A DNA stretch of 64,000 nt. It comes from Janthinobacterium sp. FW305-129 (GTDB lineage: Bacteria; Pseudomonadota; Gammaproteobacteria; Burkholderiales; Burkholderiaceae_D). The stretch is taken from NCBI RefSeq assembly GCF_020858115.1, contig NZ_JACYMM010000010.1, positions 186,001 to 250,000 of the forward strand. The letters are read 5' to 3'. The translations under genes and the position numbers were made by a program. How positions within the stretch are numbered: position 1 is the stretch's first letter; every line of letters starts with the position of its first letter. A model generated the notes under the pieces. The model was not told the DNA's origin. It saw nothing but the letters and a program-made list of their open reading frames with translations, and ran no database searches. Shown one piece after another: positions 1-9,047 of the stretch.

Positions 1-737
1 GCGATGCCCTGCTGGCGCTGGCTGGCGGCGCCCACCTGTACGAGTGCGAAAGCAGCTTCGTGCGCCTCGATGGCGCGGCGCGGCAAAATGAGTTGAGCTT
101 GCTGGTGATGCCCGGCCATGCGGACAGCCTGGACTTCATCATGGTTTCCTCGCTCGATATCACCGAGCGCAAGCGCATGAATGCGGAACTGCTGCAACTG
201 GCCACCACCGATTTCCTCACCGGCTTGCCGAACCGCCGTCACTTCATGGCGGCGCTGGAAAACGAGCATGCCCGGCTGCAGCGCGAACTGGCCAGCTGCG
301 CCAGCGTGCTGATGCTCGACATCGATCACTTCAAGCGCGTCAACGACGAGTACGGCCACGCCGTGGGTGATGCCGTGCTGCGCCACCTGGGTGCGCTGAT
401 GTGCCAGGCGCTGCGCAAGGTCGACGTGCCGGGTCGCGTGGGCGGCGAGGAATTCGCCATCTTGCTGCCGGGCACGGATCTGCCGGCGGCGGCCGTGTTT
501 GCCGAACGGCTGCGCCGGCGCGTGGCGGAAAGTTCCTTGACCACCGATGGCGGCATCCTGATCACCATCACGGTGAGCATCGGCATGGCCGCCATGGCCG
601 GCACGGATGCCGATTGCGATGCCGTGCTGGCGCGTGCCGACGAAGCGCTGTACCGGGCCAAGCGTGGCGGGCGCAACCGCATCGAGCAGAATGACGGCGG
701 CGGCGACGGCGTGCTCAGCAAGTTCATGGCGCAGTGA
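1..737 (+). CDS. GGDEF-domain diguanylate cyclase, 3' end only
   Basis: The frame is open from base 3, so the gene starts upstream of the window. The visible part carries the tail of a PAS/PAC-like sensory region (VSSLDITERKR, typical of a PAC motif) followed by a complete GGDEF domain starting near TTDFLTGLPNRR. The active-site motif is GGEEF (bases 441-455), which is a catalytically competent variant, and an RxxD inhibitory site (RKVD) sits five residues before it, so product inhibition by c-di-GMP is expected. The enzyme makes c-di-GMP from two GTP in the cytoplasm. It is convergent with the next gene and the two stop codons abut with no gap. Its sensory input cannot be judged because the N terminus is missing. 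Confidence 0.93.
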   Translation, partial: DALLALAGGAHLYECESSFVRLDGAARQNELSLLVMPGHADSLDFIMVSSLDITERKRMNAELLQLATTDFLTGLPNRRHFMAALENEHARLQRELASCASVLMLDIDHFKRVNDEYGHAVGDAVLRHLGALMCQALRKVDVPGRVGGEEFAILLPGTDLPAAAVFAERLRRRVAESSLTTDGGILITITVSIGMAAMAGTDADCDAVLARADEALYRAKRGGRNRIEQNDGGGDGVLSKFMAQ

Positions 738-1112
738 TTACAGGCTGTGCTGACGCGCTTGCGCCTGCTTGCGGTTGCGGCTGACGATCAGCCAGACGAT
801 GGCGACGGGTATCAGCAGCGGCAGCAGCACGGGCGTGCTCAAGGCCAGCGCCAGCACCACGCACAAGGCCACCACGGCCACCAGCACCACGCCCACGCCG
901 GCCAGCACGACGCCCGTGACGACGGCGGCGCACACCAGCGCGATGGCGGCGATCAGCAGGCCGCCGCCGGCAAACACCAGACCGAACAGCCATTCCAGCG
1001 GACCGTCGATATCGTCGCCGTGGAACTGCATGTGCATGTCGCTGCCGGCTATCTTGTCGAGGAACAGGCAGGCGAGCATGACGATGAGGACGAAGGTGAG
1101 CAATTTTTTCAT
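738..1112 (-). CDS. small hydrophobic membrane protein, unknown function
   Basis: A 124-residue protein beginning MKKLLTFVLIV. This start gives a clean N-terminal hydrophobic segment; the open frame runs further upstream to 1229, but that extension is polar and has no membrane character. After a short acidic, His/Met-containing stretch (GSDMHMQFHGDD) come long runs of Gly/Ala/Val/Leu that could form two or three further membrane segments, ending in a basic tail (RNRKQAQARQ). I do not recognise a family. It stands alone on the minus strand with its stop directly against that of the diguanylate cyclase. Confidence 0.7.
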   Translation of the reverse strand: MKKLLTFVLIVMLACLFLDKIAGSDMHMQFHGDDIDGPLEWLFGLVFAGGGLLIAAIALVCAAVVTGVVLAGVGVVLVAVVALCVVLALALSTPVLLPLLIPVAIVWLIVSRNRKQAQARQHSL

Positions 1113-1323
1113 GATGGGCCTCTGTGGATGGGTGATGGGGTGTTGCATGCTCACACTGTAGGGGCGTGCCCCGCTGGCCGCCAGCGGCGTGCGACAGGCG
1201 GTCATTTTCACGGTATGGAAGGTCTGCACGGGCAGGAAACACTGATCTGCAACAAGATTTCTTTTCTTGTAATACGCGCAAGCCGTCCTATACTGAACAC
1301 CTCAGTCTCGCAAGGAGGGCAAC

Positions 1324-1560
1324 ATGCTTTGGTTTGCAGATACCGGGGATCAATCGCTATCCCTTTCCCACCATCGAAGCACGCGCCAGCGTAGCGCCCC
1401 GCAGTCCTGTGCCGAGCCCGTCGGCGCGCCATCGGCGATACCGCCGATCATCATCAACCCATTCAATTACCATGCGCCGCTGCCGGCCATCGATCCGCGC
1501 TGGGTACCGCCCGGCCCGCCGCTGACCTGGCCCAACCGGCCTGCCATGTCCATGTGCTGA
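1324..1560 (+). CDS. small proline-rich protein, unknown function
   Basis: A 78-residue ORF with a near-consensus ribosome binding site (AAGGAGG at 1312-1318, six bases before the ATG), which is the main reason to believe it is translated. The product is rich in Pro, Ser and Ala, with no signal peptide or membrane segment; the second half contains clustered Pro-Pro pairs and NPFNY, and the last residue is Cys. No family is recognised. It is followed by a bidirectional stem-loop shared with the convergent PEP-CTERM gene. Confidence 0.45.
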   Translation: MLWFADTGDQSLSLSHHRSTRQRSAPQSCAEPVGAPSAIPPIIINPFNYHAPLPAIDPRWVPPGPPLTWPNRPAMSMC

Positions 1561-1596
1561 AGCCCGCGCCGTCGCTGTGCGATGGTTGCCGTAAAA

Positions 1597-1617
1597 AAAG
1601 CCCGCGTTGCGGGCTTT
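1597..1617 (-). terminator. bidirectional intrinsic terminator, strongest on minus strand
   Basis: Perfect 9-bp stem (1597-1605 with 1609-1617) and a 3-base loop. Read on the minus strand it follows the PEP-CTERM gene and leads into a run of seven T. On the plus strand only three T follow, so termination of the small Pro-rich gene would be weaker. Confidence 0.85.
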
Positions 1618-1650
1618 GGCTTGATCACGGCATGTCTTGGACGACGCTTG

Positions 1651-2286
1651 CTACGACGCTTTGCGGCGCAGCATGAAACCCAGCAAGCCCAGGCCCGCCA
1701 GCAGCATGGCATAGGTTTCCGGTTCCGGCACGGCGGCGATGAAGGCGTGGTTGTCCGTCTCGAAGGCATTCGAGCTGGAGTGGAAGGCCACCGAGGTGAT
1801 TTTTTCCCCCTCGCCGGCGAAGGCGTTTACGTACATGCCCACCGATTGATTGCCATCGGGCAAGTTGCCGGCCAGGCTGGCCAGTTCCGTGCCCGTCAGG
1901 GTGGTGCTGCTCTGGTCGGCAAAGGTGTACGTCACGCTGTTGTAGCCGTCTGGCGAACCCATGTAGAAGCCGAAATAGCTGAGGCCGCTGGCGAAACTGG
2001 CCGTCACGAGCGGGTGCTGGTCGGACGAAATGCCCACGGACAAATACATGCTCGTGTCGCCGGGAGGGGCGGCATGGTTGCCGTCCGTGCCCGTGAACAG
2101 GGCGCCGTCGATGTAGTTGGCTGGCAAGATCCCGCTGTTGAAATCGATCGTGGTGGCGCCTGCAACCGACGTCACCAGGCCTTCACCGGCCAGTGCCGTG
2201 CCGCCGGCCGTGAAGGTGGGTAGGGCGCTGGCGCTGCCGGCGGCCGCAGCGAGCGTCGCCAAGGCCAGAGTGGACAAGATTTTCAT
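1651..2286 (-). CDS. PEP-CTERM sorting domain protein
   Basis: A 211-residue exported protein. Residues 1-21 are a signal peptide (MKILSTLALATLAAAAGSASA). The C terminus is a textbook PEP-CTERM signal: VPEPETYAMLLAG, a hydrophobic segment, then the basic end RRKAS. Proteins of this class are exported, recognised by exosortase at the Pro-Glu-Pro motif, cleaved, and usually end up in the outer envelope or exopolysaccharide. The central region is rich in Gly, Ser, Thr and Asn and probably all beta; its role is unknown. It is a single gene with its own terminator, 39 bp past the stop. No exosortase lies in the window, so EpsH/XrtA must be elsewhere. Confidence 0.92.
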   Translation of the reverse strand: MKILSTLALATLAAAAGSASALPTFTAGGTALAGEGLVTSVAGATTIDFNSGILPANYIDGALFTGTDGNHAAPPGDTSMYLSVGISSDQHPLVTASFASGLSYFGFYMGSPDGYNSVTYTFADQSSTTLTGTELASLAGNLPDGNQSVGMYVNAFAGEGEKITSVAFHSSSNAFETDNHAFIAAVPEPETYAMLLAGLGLLGFMLRRKAS

Positions 2287-2651
2287 GGTGGTTCCCTCGA
2301 ATGTATATGGTGTGCACAGCTATTTTTATCAGGAAAGACGAAAGTGCCCGGCGTGACGAAGCAGTGCGGCGTGCAGGGGCGAGGGACGTCGCATGGTCAA
2401 GGAGTTACTTGAGGCCAAGCATTACTACGTGCAATATTTAAATACAAAAAACACAATTCAGATTGCAAAATAATAATAGTATTGCTTGAGAAATATCAAA
2501 GCCCAATTGCTAGAATAAAGCTACTAAATTGATAGCTTGTCTTCTTGCCGGGATCGACTACGGCGGGCCGCGTCTTACCTTGCGGCAAGGCGGCACGGGT
2601 GGGCATTTTCGACTATCATGCTAGCCCCGACCTTCCATCACGAGCACCGCC
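2287..2651. other. AT-rich intergenic region, divergent promoters
   Basis: 365 bp between the divergently transcribed PEP-CTERM gene and the conserved hypothetical gene at 2652. The stretch from about 2410 to 2540 is strikingly AT-rich against the local background and contains several A/T runs. I see no ORF and no convincing -35/-10 pair, but this must hold the promoters for both neighbours. Confidence 0.6.
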
Positions 2652-3164
2652 ATGAGTACCGATTTTCCCGATTTTTCCGATGAATCCGCCGAGCCGGACA
2701 ATGACGCCCCGATCCAGGAGCCGCGCCTGTGGGTAGGCAATGGCTGGACGGCGCGCGTGATCAAGAATGAGGAAGATGAGGGCTGGGCCGTGGCCATGAT
2801 CAAGGATGGCGAGCCGGAGCCGGCCCTCGTGGGCCCGTGGACCATGGGCCGCGACAAGAAAAACCCGAAGCCGCTCGACGTCAACGCCTTCAATACCCTG
2901 GTCAAGACGGCGTCCGAGGTGCTGCGCCGCCACGAGCAGCAGCTGCATGCGCAACTGCACAAGAATGTGTTCGTCGCCACCGAGGAGGGGCAGATCAAGG
3001 TGATGTTCGACATCGTGCCCGACGAAGACCACCCGTACGCGGAATTGAGCGCCTACGACGCCGACGGCGAACAGATCGCCAAGGTGCGCACCTCGGCCGC
3101 CTTCAAGTTCAACGCGACGTCCGCCGCGAACTGGATCGAAGGCGGCTACCGCCGGCCAGGCTAG
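2652..3164 (+). CDS. conserved hypothetical acidic protein
   Basis: A 170-residue soluble protein with an acidic disordered N terminus (MSTDFPDFSDESAEPDNDAP) and then an alpha/beta region containing GWTARVIKNEEDEGWAVAMI. No signal peptide or membrane segment. I do not recognise the family. The start is the first ATG after the AT-rich region, with only a weak upstream GA-rich site. The last base triplet, the stop codon TAG at 3162-3164, is also the first part of the left arm of the 121-bp palindromic element that follows. Confidence 0.8.
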   Translation: MSTDFPDFSDESAEPDNDAPIQEPRLWVGNGWTARVIKNEEDEGWAVAMIKDGEPEPALVGPWTMGRDKKNPKPLDVNAFNTLVKTASEVLRRHEQQLHAQLHKNVFVATEEGQIKVMFDIVPDEDHPYAELSAYDADGEQIAKVRTSAAFKFNATSAANWIEGGYRRPG

Positions 3165-3282
3165 CAAAATCTACTGCGCGGCACGCTTTGCGGCCTCCGA
3201 TGCTCGCTGTACTTAAGTACAGCTGCGCTTCTCAGCCACAAGGGGGCGCCGAGCCTCGAAGCCGCTCGCTACGATTTTGCTA
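3162..3282. repeat. dispersed 3'-end palindromic element, copy 1 (121 bp)
   Basis: Terminal inverted arms tagcaaaat (3162-3170) and attttgcta (3274-3282) enclose an 18-bp perfect central palindrome at 3206-3223 centred on cttaag. Shared blocks with the copies at 37483 and 52895 are ctactgcgcg just inside the left arm, the tgctc / tgcgc flanks of the central palindrome, and gctcgctacg just inside the right arm. It lies between convergent genes, begins in the stop codon of the left gene, and ends 15 bp before the czcA stop. Confidence 0.85.
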
Positions 3283-3297
3283 CGCCTGGTTCCAGGA

Positions 3298-6200
3298 TTA
3301 CACCGCCGCGCCTTCGGGCGCGGCCTGCATTTCCACCTCGTCTTCCTTACGGTAAGCCAGCCGGTACAGCAGCGGCAGTACCAGCAGGGTCAGGGCCGTC
3401 GACGATAAAATGCCGCCGATCACCACGGTGGCCAGCGGACGCTGCACTTCGGCGCCCGTGCCCGTGGCAATGGCCATCGGCACGAAACCGAGCGACGCCA
3501 CCAGCGCCGTCATCAGGACGGGCCGCAGACGCGTGATCGCTCCCTCGCGTATCGCCTCCTGCAAGGGCATGCCCTGTTCCCGCAACTGGCGGATGTAGGC
3601 GATCATCACCAGACCGTTCAGCACGGCCACGCCGGACAGGGCGATGAAGCCCACGGCCGCCGAGATCGACATGGGAATGTCGCGCAGCCACAGGGCGACG
3701 ATGCCGCCCGTCAAGGCGAACGGGATGCCGCTGAAGACCAATAAGCCATCCTTGACGTTGCCGAACATGGCGAACAGCAACACAAACACGAGGGCCAGCG
3801 CCACGGGCACCACCAGTTCCAGGCGTTTCGTGGCCGACTGCAGCTGCTCGAACTGGCCGCCCCAGCTGGTCCAGTAGCCGGCCGGAATGGCCACCTGCGA
3901 TTGCAACTGCTGCGTGGCGTCGGCCACGAACGAGCCGATATCGCGCCCGCGCACGTTGGCGCTGATGACGATGCGGCGCTTGCCGTCTTCGCGGCTGATC
4001 TGGTTCGGCCCCGGCGCCACTTGCAGGCTGGCCACTTCGCCGAGCGGGATGAAGCGCGCGCGGCCTTCCGCCGCCGCGCCCAGGGGCAGGGCGATGGGCA
4101 GGCGTTTCAACTGCTCCAGGTCGCTGCGCAGGCTGTCGGGCAGGCGCACGACGATGTCGAAGCGGCGATCGCCCTGGAACAGGGTGCCCGCCTCTTGCCC
4201 GCCGATGGCCGTGGCAATCGCCGCTTGCACGTCGGCAATGTTGAGGCCATAGCGGGCCGTCTGCTCGCGGTCGATCTGCACCGTCAGCATCGGCAGCCCC
4301 GTCGTCTGCTCGACTTTTACCTCTGTCGCGCCCGGTATCTTGCCCAGTACGCCGGCGATCTTCGCCGCCGTGCTGTCGAGGACGGCCATGTCATCGCCGA
4401 ACAGTTTCACGGCCACGTCGCTGCGCACGCCGGAAATCAGTTCATTGAAGCGCAGCTGGATCGGTTGCGAAAACTCGTAATTGTTGCCCGGCAAACTGGT
4501 GGCCGTCGCTTCGATTTCCGCCAGCAATTGCTCGCGCGACTTCTTCGGTTCTGGCCACTCGCTGCGGGGTTTCAGCATGATGTAACCATCGGAAATATTC
4601 GGCGGCATGGGGTCAGAGGCGATCTCGGCCGTTCCCGTGCGGGCGAAGACGCGCGCGATTTCCTTGTGGTTTGCCATCAGCTTGCTTTCCAGCTGCTGCT
4701 GCATGGCCAGCGATTGCGTCAAGCTGGTGCCGGGGATGCGCAAGGCCTGGATGGCGATGTCGCCCTCGTTCAGGCTGGGCACGAATTCGCTGCCCATGCG
4801 CGTGGCCAGCAAGCCCGACAGCACGACGGCCACCGCCGCGCCCGTCAGCACGACGGGCGTGTTGCGCATCACCTTGTCCAGCAGCGGCGCGTACCAGCGC
4901 TTGGCCGCGCGCATGATGGCGTTTTCCTTCTCCGCTACCTTGTCGCCGATAAACAGCGCCACGGCGGCCGGGATGAAGGTGATCGACAGCAGCATGGCAC
5001 CGAGCAAGGCAATCACTACCGTCAGGGCCATCGGCGTAAACATGCGGCCTTCCACGCCCGTCAGCGCGAAGATGGGCAGGTACACGACCATGATGATCAG
5101 CTGACCATACAGCAAGGGCCGGCGCGCTTCTTGCGATGCCGCAAACACTTCGTGAAAACGCTCTTGCAAGGTCAAGGGGCGCCCGAGTTTTTGCTGCGCA
5201 TGGGCCAGGCGGCGCACGCAGTTTTCCACGATCACCACGGCGCCATCGATGATGATGCCGAAGTCGAGCGCCCCCAGACTCATCAGGTTGGCGCTCACAT
5301 GGTATTGCACCATGCCCGTAAACGTGAACAGCATGGCCAGCGGTATCACCATGGCCGTGATGACGGCCGCGCGGATATTGCCGAGGAACAAAAACAAAAT
5401 GGCGATCACCAGTACCGCGCCTTCGAGCAGGTTTTTCTTCACTGTATTAATCGCCTTGTCGACCAGCACCGTGCGGTCATATACGGTGACGGCGTGCACG
5501 CCTTTCGGCAGGCTGCGGTTGATTTCGATCATCTTTTTATCGACGGCTTGCGACACGGCGCGGCTGTTTTGTCCGATCAGCATGAAGACGGTGCCCAGCA
5601 CCACTTCGCGGCCGTTTTCCGTGGCCGCGCCCGTGCGCAGCTCGCGCCCCAGCACCACGTCGGCCACGTCGCGGATGCGGATGGCCACGCCCTGCACATT
5701 GGCGACGACGATGTTGCCGATGTCATCCTTGGACGCCACCTGGCCCGGCGCGCGTATCAGCAGTTGCTCGCCCTGCCGTTCGATGTAGCCGGCGCCCACG
5801 TTGCTGTTGTTGCGCTCGAGCGCCGTCACCACGTCTTGCAGGCTGATGCCGTAGGCGGCCAGTTTTTCCGGGTACGGCGCCACCTGGTATTGCTTGGCGT
5901 AGCCGCCGATGGCATTGATTTCCGTGACGCCCGTGACGTTGCGCAACTGCGGCTTGATGATCCAGTCCTGGATTTCGCGCAAGTCCGTCGGCGTGTACGG
6001 CGTGCCGTCCGGCTTTTTCGCGCCGTCCTGCGTTTCCACCGTCCACAGATAGATTTCACCGAGTCCCGTGGAGACGGGCCCCATCTTCGGCGTGATGCCG
6101 GCCGGTAAGCTTTCCTTCGCTTCCTGCAGGCGCTCGTTGATCATCTGGCGGGCAAAATAGATGTCCGTGCCATCCTTGAAGATCACGGTCACTTGCGACA

Positions 6201-6468
6201 GGCCATAGCGCGACAGCGAGCGCGTCTGTTCCAGGTTCGGCAAGCCGGCCATGGCCGTTTCGATGGGGAAAGTGACCCTTTGCTCGGTTTCCAGCGGCGA
6301 ATAGCCGGCGGACTGGGTATTGATTTGCACCTGCACGTTGGTAATGTCGGGCACGGCGTCGATGGGCAGCTTTTGATAGCTGTAGATGCCCAGGCCGGCC
6401 ATCGCGGCCACGGCCAGCATCACCAGCCAGCGCTGGTCGATGGCGAAGCGGATCAAGCGTTCAAACAT
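3298..6468 (-). CDS. czcA: CzcA-type heavy-metal RND efflux pump
   Basis: Inner-membrane RND proton/metal antiporter of 1056 residues, the usual length. It drives divalent cations (Zn, Co, Cd class) out through CzcB and CzcC using the proton gradient. Transmembrane helix 4 contains DFGIIIDGAVVIVEN at 402-416, placing D402, D408 and E415 exactly where the proton-relay carboxylates of the Cupriavidus CzcA subfamily lie; this favours Zn/Co/Cd over the Cu/Ag subfamily. The N terminus MFERLIRFAIDQRWLV and the motif LPIDAVPDITNVQVQIN are family hallmarks. It is the last gene of czcI-czcC-czcB-czcA, 25 bp after czcB. Substrate range is inferred from the motif, not shown. Confidence 0.95.
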   Translation of the reverse strand: MFERLIRFAIDQRWLVMLAVAAMAGLGIYSYQKLPIDAVPDITNVQVQINTQSAGYSPLETEQRVTFPIETAMAGLPNLEQTRSLSRYGLSQVTVIFKDGTDIYFARQMINERLQEAKESLPAGITPKMGPVSTGLGEIYLWTVETQDGAKKPDGTPYTPTDLREIQDWIIKPQLRNVTGVTEINAIGGYAKQYQVAPYPEKLAAYGISLQDVVTALERNNSNVGAGYIERQGEQLLIRAPGQVASKDDIGNIVVANVQGVAIRIRDVADVVLGRELRTGAATENGREVVLGTVFMLIGQNSRAVSQAVDKKMIEINRSLPKGVHAVTVYDRTVLVDKAINTVKKNLLEGAVLVIAILFLFLGNIRAAVITAMVIPLAMLFTFTGMVQYHVSANLMSLGALDFGIIIDGAVVIVENCVRRLAHAQQKLGRPLTLQERFHEVFAASQEARRPLLYGQLIIMVVYLPIFALTGVEGRMFTPMALTVVIALLGAMLLSITFIPAAVALFIGDKVAEKENAIMRAAKRWYAPLLDKVMRNTPVVLTGAAVAVVLSGLLATRMGSEFVPSLNEGDIAIQALRIPGTSLTQSLAMQQQLESKLMANHKEIARVFARTGTAEIASDPMPPNISDGYIMLKPRSEWPEPKKSREQLLAEIEATATSLPGNNYEFSQPIQLRFNELISGVRSDVAVKLFGDDMAVLDSTAAKIAGVLGKIPGATEVKVEQTTGLPMLTVQIDREQTARYGLNIADVQAAIATAIGGQEAGTLFQGDRRFDIVVRLPDSLRSDLEQLKRLPIALPLGAAAEGRARFIPLGEVASLQVAPGPNQISREDGKRRIVISANVRGRDIGSFVADATQQLQSQVAIPAGYWTSWGGQFEQLQSATKRLELVVPVALALVFVLLFAMFGNVKDGLLVFSGIPFALTGGIVALWLRDIPMSISAAVGFIALSGVAVLNGLVMIAYIRQLREQGMPLQEAIREGAITRLRPVLMTALVASLGFVPMAIATGTGAEVQRPLATVVIGGILSSTALTLLVLPLLYRLAYRKEDEVEMQAAPEGAAV

Positions 6469-6493
6469 GATGGTTTCCTTAGCTTTGACGTGA

Positions 6494-7699
6494 TCAATGT
6501 TCGTGGCCGGCGGAGTCTTTGCCCAGCTCGGACTTCAGGACAAAACTGCCTTGCGCCGCGTACGGCGTGCCGGCGGCCAGGCCCTGCTTGATGTGCGTCA
6601 ATGTGCCATCGCTGCGCCCCAGCACCACGGGCGTGGCCTGGTAGCCATCTTTGATTTGCACGAAGACGACGGGCTTGTCTTCCACCGTCTGGATGGCCGT
6701 GCTGTGCACGGTGACGGGCGCGTCCGCTTCGCCGGACACCACTTCCACGCTGACGAACAGGCCCGGGCGCCAGGCCATGTCGGGATTCTGCAAGCTGATG
6801 CGAGCTTTCGCCGTGCGTGTCTGCTCGCCCAGCAGCGCGCCCACATAGGTGATCGTGCCTTGCGCGCTGGCGTCAAACGCGCTGGCTTTCACCTCCGCCT
6901 TGCCTCCCATGCGCACGGTGGCCAGGTCTTTCGCCGGCACGGCGATTTCCGCCCACACGGTCGACAGGTCGGAAATGACGAAGATGTTCGCGTCTTCCTT
7001 GACGGCTTCGCCCAGGGTGATGTGTTTTTCCAGCACCATGCCGTCGAACGGCGCGCGGATCTCGTAGCGGTTCAGCGGCCCCTTGGCAGCGCCGCTGGCA
7101 CCCAGCGCGCTGAGCTTTTGCTGCGCGTTCTGCACGGCGATTTCCGCCTCGCGCCACGCTTGCTGGGCCTGCAGATAATCTTGCTCCGCCGAAATTTTCT
7201 CGCGCCACAGTTTTTCTTCGCGCTCATACGTGGAGCGGGCCAGCGATAGCCGCCGCTGCGCCGACAGCAGTGCGCTGCGCTGTTCCGACAGTTCCGTGCT
7301 GGCAATGACGGCCAGCACTTGCCCCTTTTTCACCAGCTGGCCCAGGTCGGCCTGCACGGCTTCCACCACGCCGGCCAGGCGGGGCACGACGTGGGCCGTG
7401 CGGTCTTCGTTGAAACGGATTTCGCCGGGCAGGGCGACGGTGGTCTTGATGCGCCCGGGCGCGGCCGTGGCGATGACGACGCCGGCTGCCTTGCCTTGCG
7501 CAGCCGTCAATTCCAGCCGGCCTTCCACTTCCTCGTGGCCGTGTTCGTCTTTCTTTTCAGCATGGGCTTCCACCTTGGCGGCGGCGGGCGGCGCGGTCTT
7601 GGAATTGCCCGTGCCGAGGATGAGGATGGCCAGCACGATGCCGGCGGCCGCGATGGCGCCGATGGCGATCGCCTGTTTCTTGTCGAGTTTGATATTCAT
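6494..7699 (-). CDS. czcB: CzcB-type periplasmic adaptor of metal efflux
   Basis: Membrane-fusion protein linking CzcA to CzcC. It has an N-terminal anchor (AIAIGAIAAAGIVLAILIL), then a His/Glu-rich linker (His near residues 46, 53 and 55, EHGHEE) that probably binds metal, a lipoyl/barrel-sandwich half (RLAGVVEAVQADLGQLVKKG), a long alpha-hairpin with Gln/Ala heptads, the second lipoyl half (IRAPFDGMVLEKHITLGEAVKE) and a beta-barrel/MP domain; the C terminus ends HEH. Two adjacent ATGs exist (7702 and 7699). The second is chosen because AAGGAA lies about seven bases before it. It sits 10 bp downstream of czcC. Confidence 0.94.
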   Translation of the reverse strand: MNIKLDKKQAIAIGAIAAAGIVLAILILGTGNSKTAPPAAAKVEAHAEKKDEHGHEEVEGRLELTAAQGKAAGVVIATAAPGRIKTTVALPGEIRFNEDRTAHVVPRLAGVVEAVQADLGQLVKKGQVLAVIASTELSEQRSALLSAQRRLSLARSTYEREEKLWREKISAEQDYLQAQQAWREAEIAVQNAQQKLSALGASGAAKGPLNRYEIRAPFDGMVLEKHITLGEAVKEDANIFVISDLSTVWAEIAVPAKDLATVRMGGKAEVKASAFDASAQGTITYVGALLGEQTRTAKARISLQNPDMAWRPGLFVSVEVVSGEADAPVTVHSTAIQTVEDKPVVFVQIKDGYQATPVVLGRSDGTLTHIKQGLAAGTPYAAQGSFVLKSELGKDSAGHEH

Positions 7700-7709
7700 C
7701 ATGGATTCC

Positions 7710-8942
7710 TTACAGGGGAGCAGGGGCGCCCAGCAGGCGCTCGATCTCGGCGGCGGCGTGCTGCGCTTCCGTCAGCGCGCGCAGGTATTGGTTTTTGGCT
7801 TGCAGCAAGGTGCGCTGGGCATCGAGCACGTCGAGGAAGGCGAACTTGCCGAACTCAAAGCCCTTGCTGGCCGCGTCGTAGGCGCTTTGGGCGCCGGGCA
7901 ATATGTCCTGGCGCAAGCTTTCCACGTCGAGTCGGGCCGTGGCCAGCCGTTCGCTGGCGGCGGCGACAGCCGTCTGCACGGCGATGCGGGCGGCGGCCAG
8001 CTCGTCGCTGGCCTTGTCGCTGCGGCGCAGGGCGTCGAGCTTGTTGCCCGCATTGCGGTCGAACAGGGGCAGCGGCAGGGCCAGGCCGATGATGGCCTGG
8101 TTGCGGCCCAGCTCTTCCGAGCGCTTCATGCCGATGCTGAGCGTGACGTCGGGCGTGGCGCGCCGCTGTTCCACGTCCAGCATGGCTTGCCGCTGGGCCA
8201 GCGCGCTGCGGGCCTGGCGCACGGCCGGGGCTTGCTCCAGCCGTGCCGCCAGTTCGCTGGCCGGGGGCAGCTCGGGCAAAGTTTCCAGGCGTCCCTCTGC
8301 CACGCTAAAGCGGGGCGCGGCATTGCCCCACAGGGCGGCCAGGCGCTTGCGGGCGCTGGCCAGGGTGCTGCGGGCCAGGTTCAGCTCCAGCCGCACGCTC
8401 GCTTCGGCCACGCGGGCGCGCGTTTCCTCGACAGGGGAGGCCTTGCCGGCCGTCACCCGGCGCGCCGTGATGTCGCTGGCGCGCGCGGCCAGCGCTTGCG
8501 CGCTGTCAGCCAGGCGCAAGCCTTCCTGCGCCGCCAGCACGTCGACAAAGGCGGACGTGACTTGCGCGCGCGTGTCGGCTTGCTGCAGTGCAAGGCCCGC
8601 TTGCGCCACGTCTTCGCCGCGCTGGGCGACGGCGGTGCGCGCGCCCCGCTTGCCGCCCAGTTCGATCAACTGGTTCAGCTGCACGGTGGTGCTGCGCGTG
8701 GCGCGCCGCGTGTCTTCCAGCACGGTTTGCAGTTCCGGATTGGGCAGGGCGCGCGCCTGCTGCAGGGCGCCGCCCTGAGCCGCCAGTTCATGGCGGGCGG
8801 CCGACAAGGTGGCGTTGCCGCCTTCGGCCAGCAGCAGGGCGGCAGGCAGGGTCAGGGGCGCGGCGGGTTCTTCAGGTGTTTGCGCGTGCGCAAAGTTGCC
8901 GGCCAGCAGGCCAGCGGAAAATAACAAGATGATTCGGTACAT
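7710..8942 (-). CDS. czcC: CzcC-type outer-membrane efflux channel
   Basis: TolC-family outer-membrane factor of 410 residues with a signal peptide (MYRIILLFSAGLLAGNFAHA). The rest is two copies of the outer-membrane efflux repeat: long Ala/Gln/Leu-rich coiled-coil hairpins with NPELQTVLED and a second set near NAGNKLDALRRSD. It provides the exit duct for the CzcCBA complex. Ends FLDVLDAQRTLLQAKNQYL, a family signature. It is 105 bp downstream of czcI, and that gap holds an inverted repeat. Confidence 0.93.
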   Translation of the reverse strand: MYRIILLFSAGLLAGNFAHAQTPEEPAAPLTLPAALLLAEGGNATLSAARHELAAQGGALQQARALPNPELQTVLEDTRRATRSTTVQLNQLIELGGKRGARTAVAQRGEDVAQAGLALQQADTRAQVTSAFVDVLAAQEGLRLADSAQALAARASDITARRVTAGKASPVEETRARVAEASVRLELNLARSTLASARKRLAALWGNAAPRFSVAEGRLETLPELPPASELAARLEQAPAVRQARSALAQRQAMLDVEQRRATPDVTLSIGMKRSEELGRNQAIIGLALPLPLFDRNAGNKLDALRRSDKASDELAAARIAVQTAVAAASERLATARLDVESLRQDILPGAQSAYDAASKGFEFGKFAFLDVLDAQRTLLQAKNQYLRALTEAQHAAAEIERLLGAPAPL

Positions 8943-8971
8943 CGAATTCTCCAGGGAATGGAAAAAGAATT

Positions 8972-9045
8972 CGACGGGACGCGCAGGCTGGCGCCTGCTT
9001 TAGTCAGGCCCGCATATTGCGATCAGTGAAAGTAACGTCCCGTCG
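8972..9045. repeat. inverted repeat in the czcI-czcC gap
   Basis: The 10-mer cgacgggacg (8972-8981) is repeated in perfect inverse at 9036-9045, which ends two bases before the stop codon of czcI. Between them is a smaller GC hairpin (8983-8988 with 8993-8998). In the czc transcript this would fold into a 74-base hairpin between the first and second genes. It could tune czcC expression or protect an mRNA end; neither is shown. Confidence 0.5.
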
Positions 9046-9047
9046 GC

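Noticed and set aside
3901-6108. 735-codon open frame on the plus strand opposite czcA
   Set aside because: It is antisense to a clear RND pump gene; its translation is His/Arg/Gln-rich with no family pattern, as expected for the opposite strand of GC-rich coding DNA.
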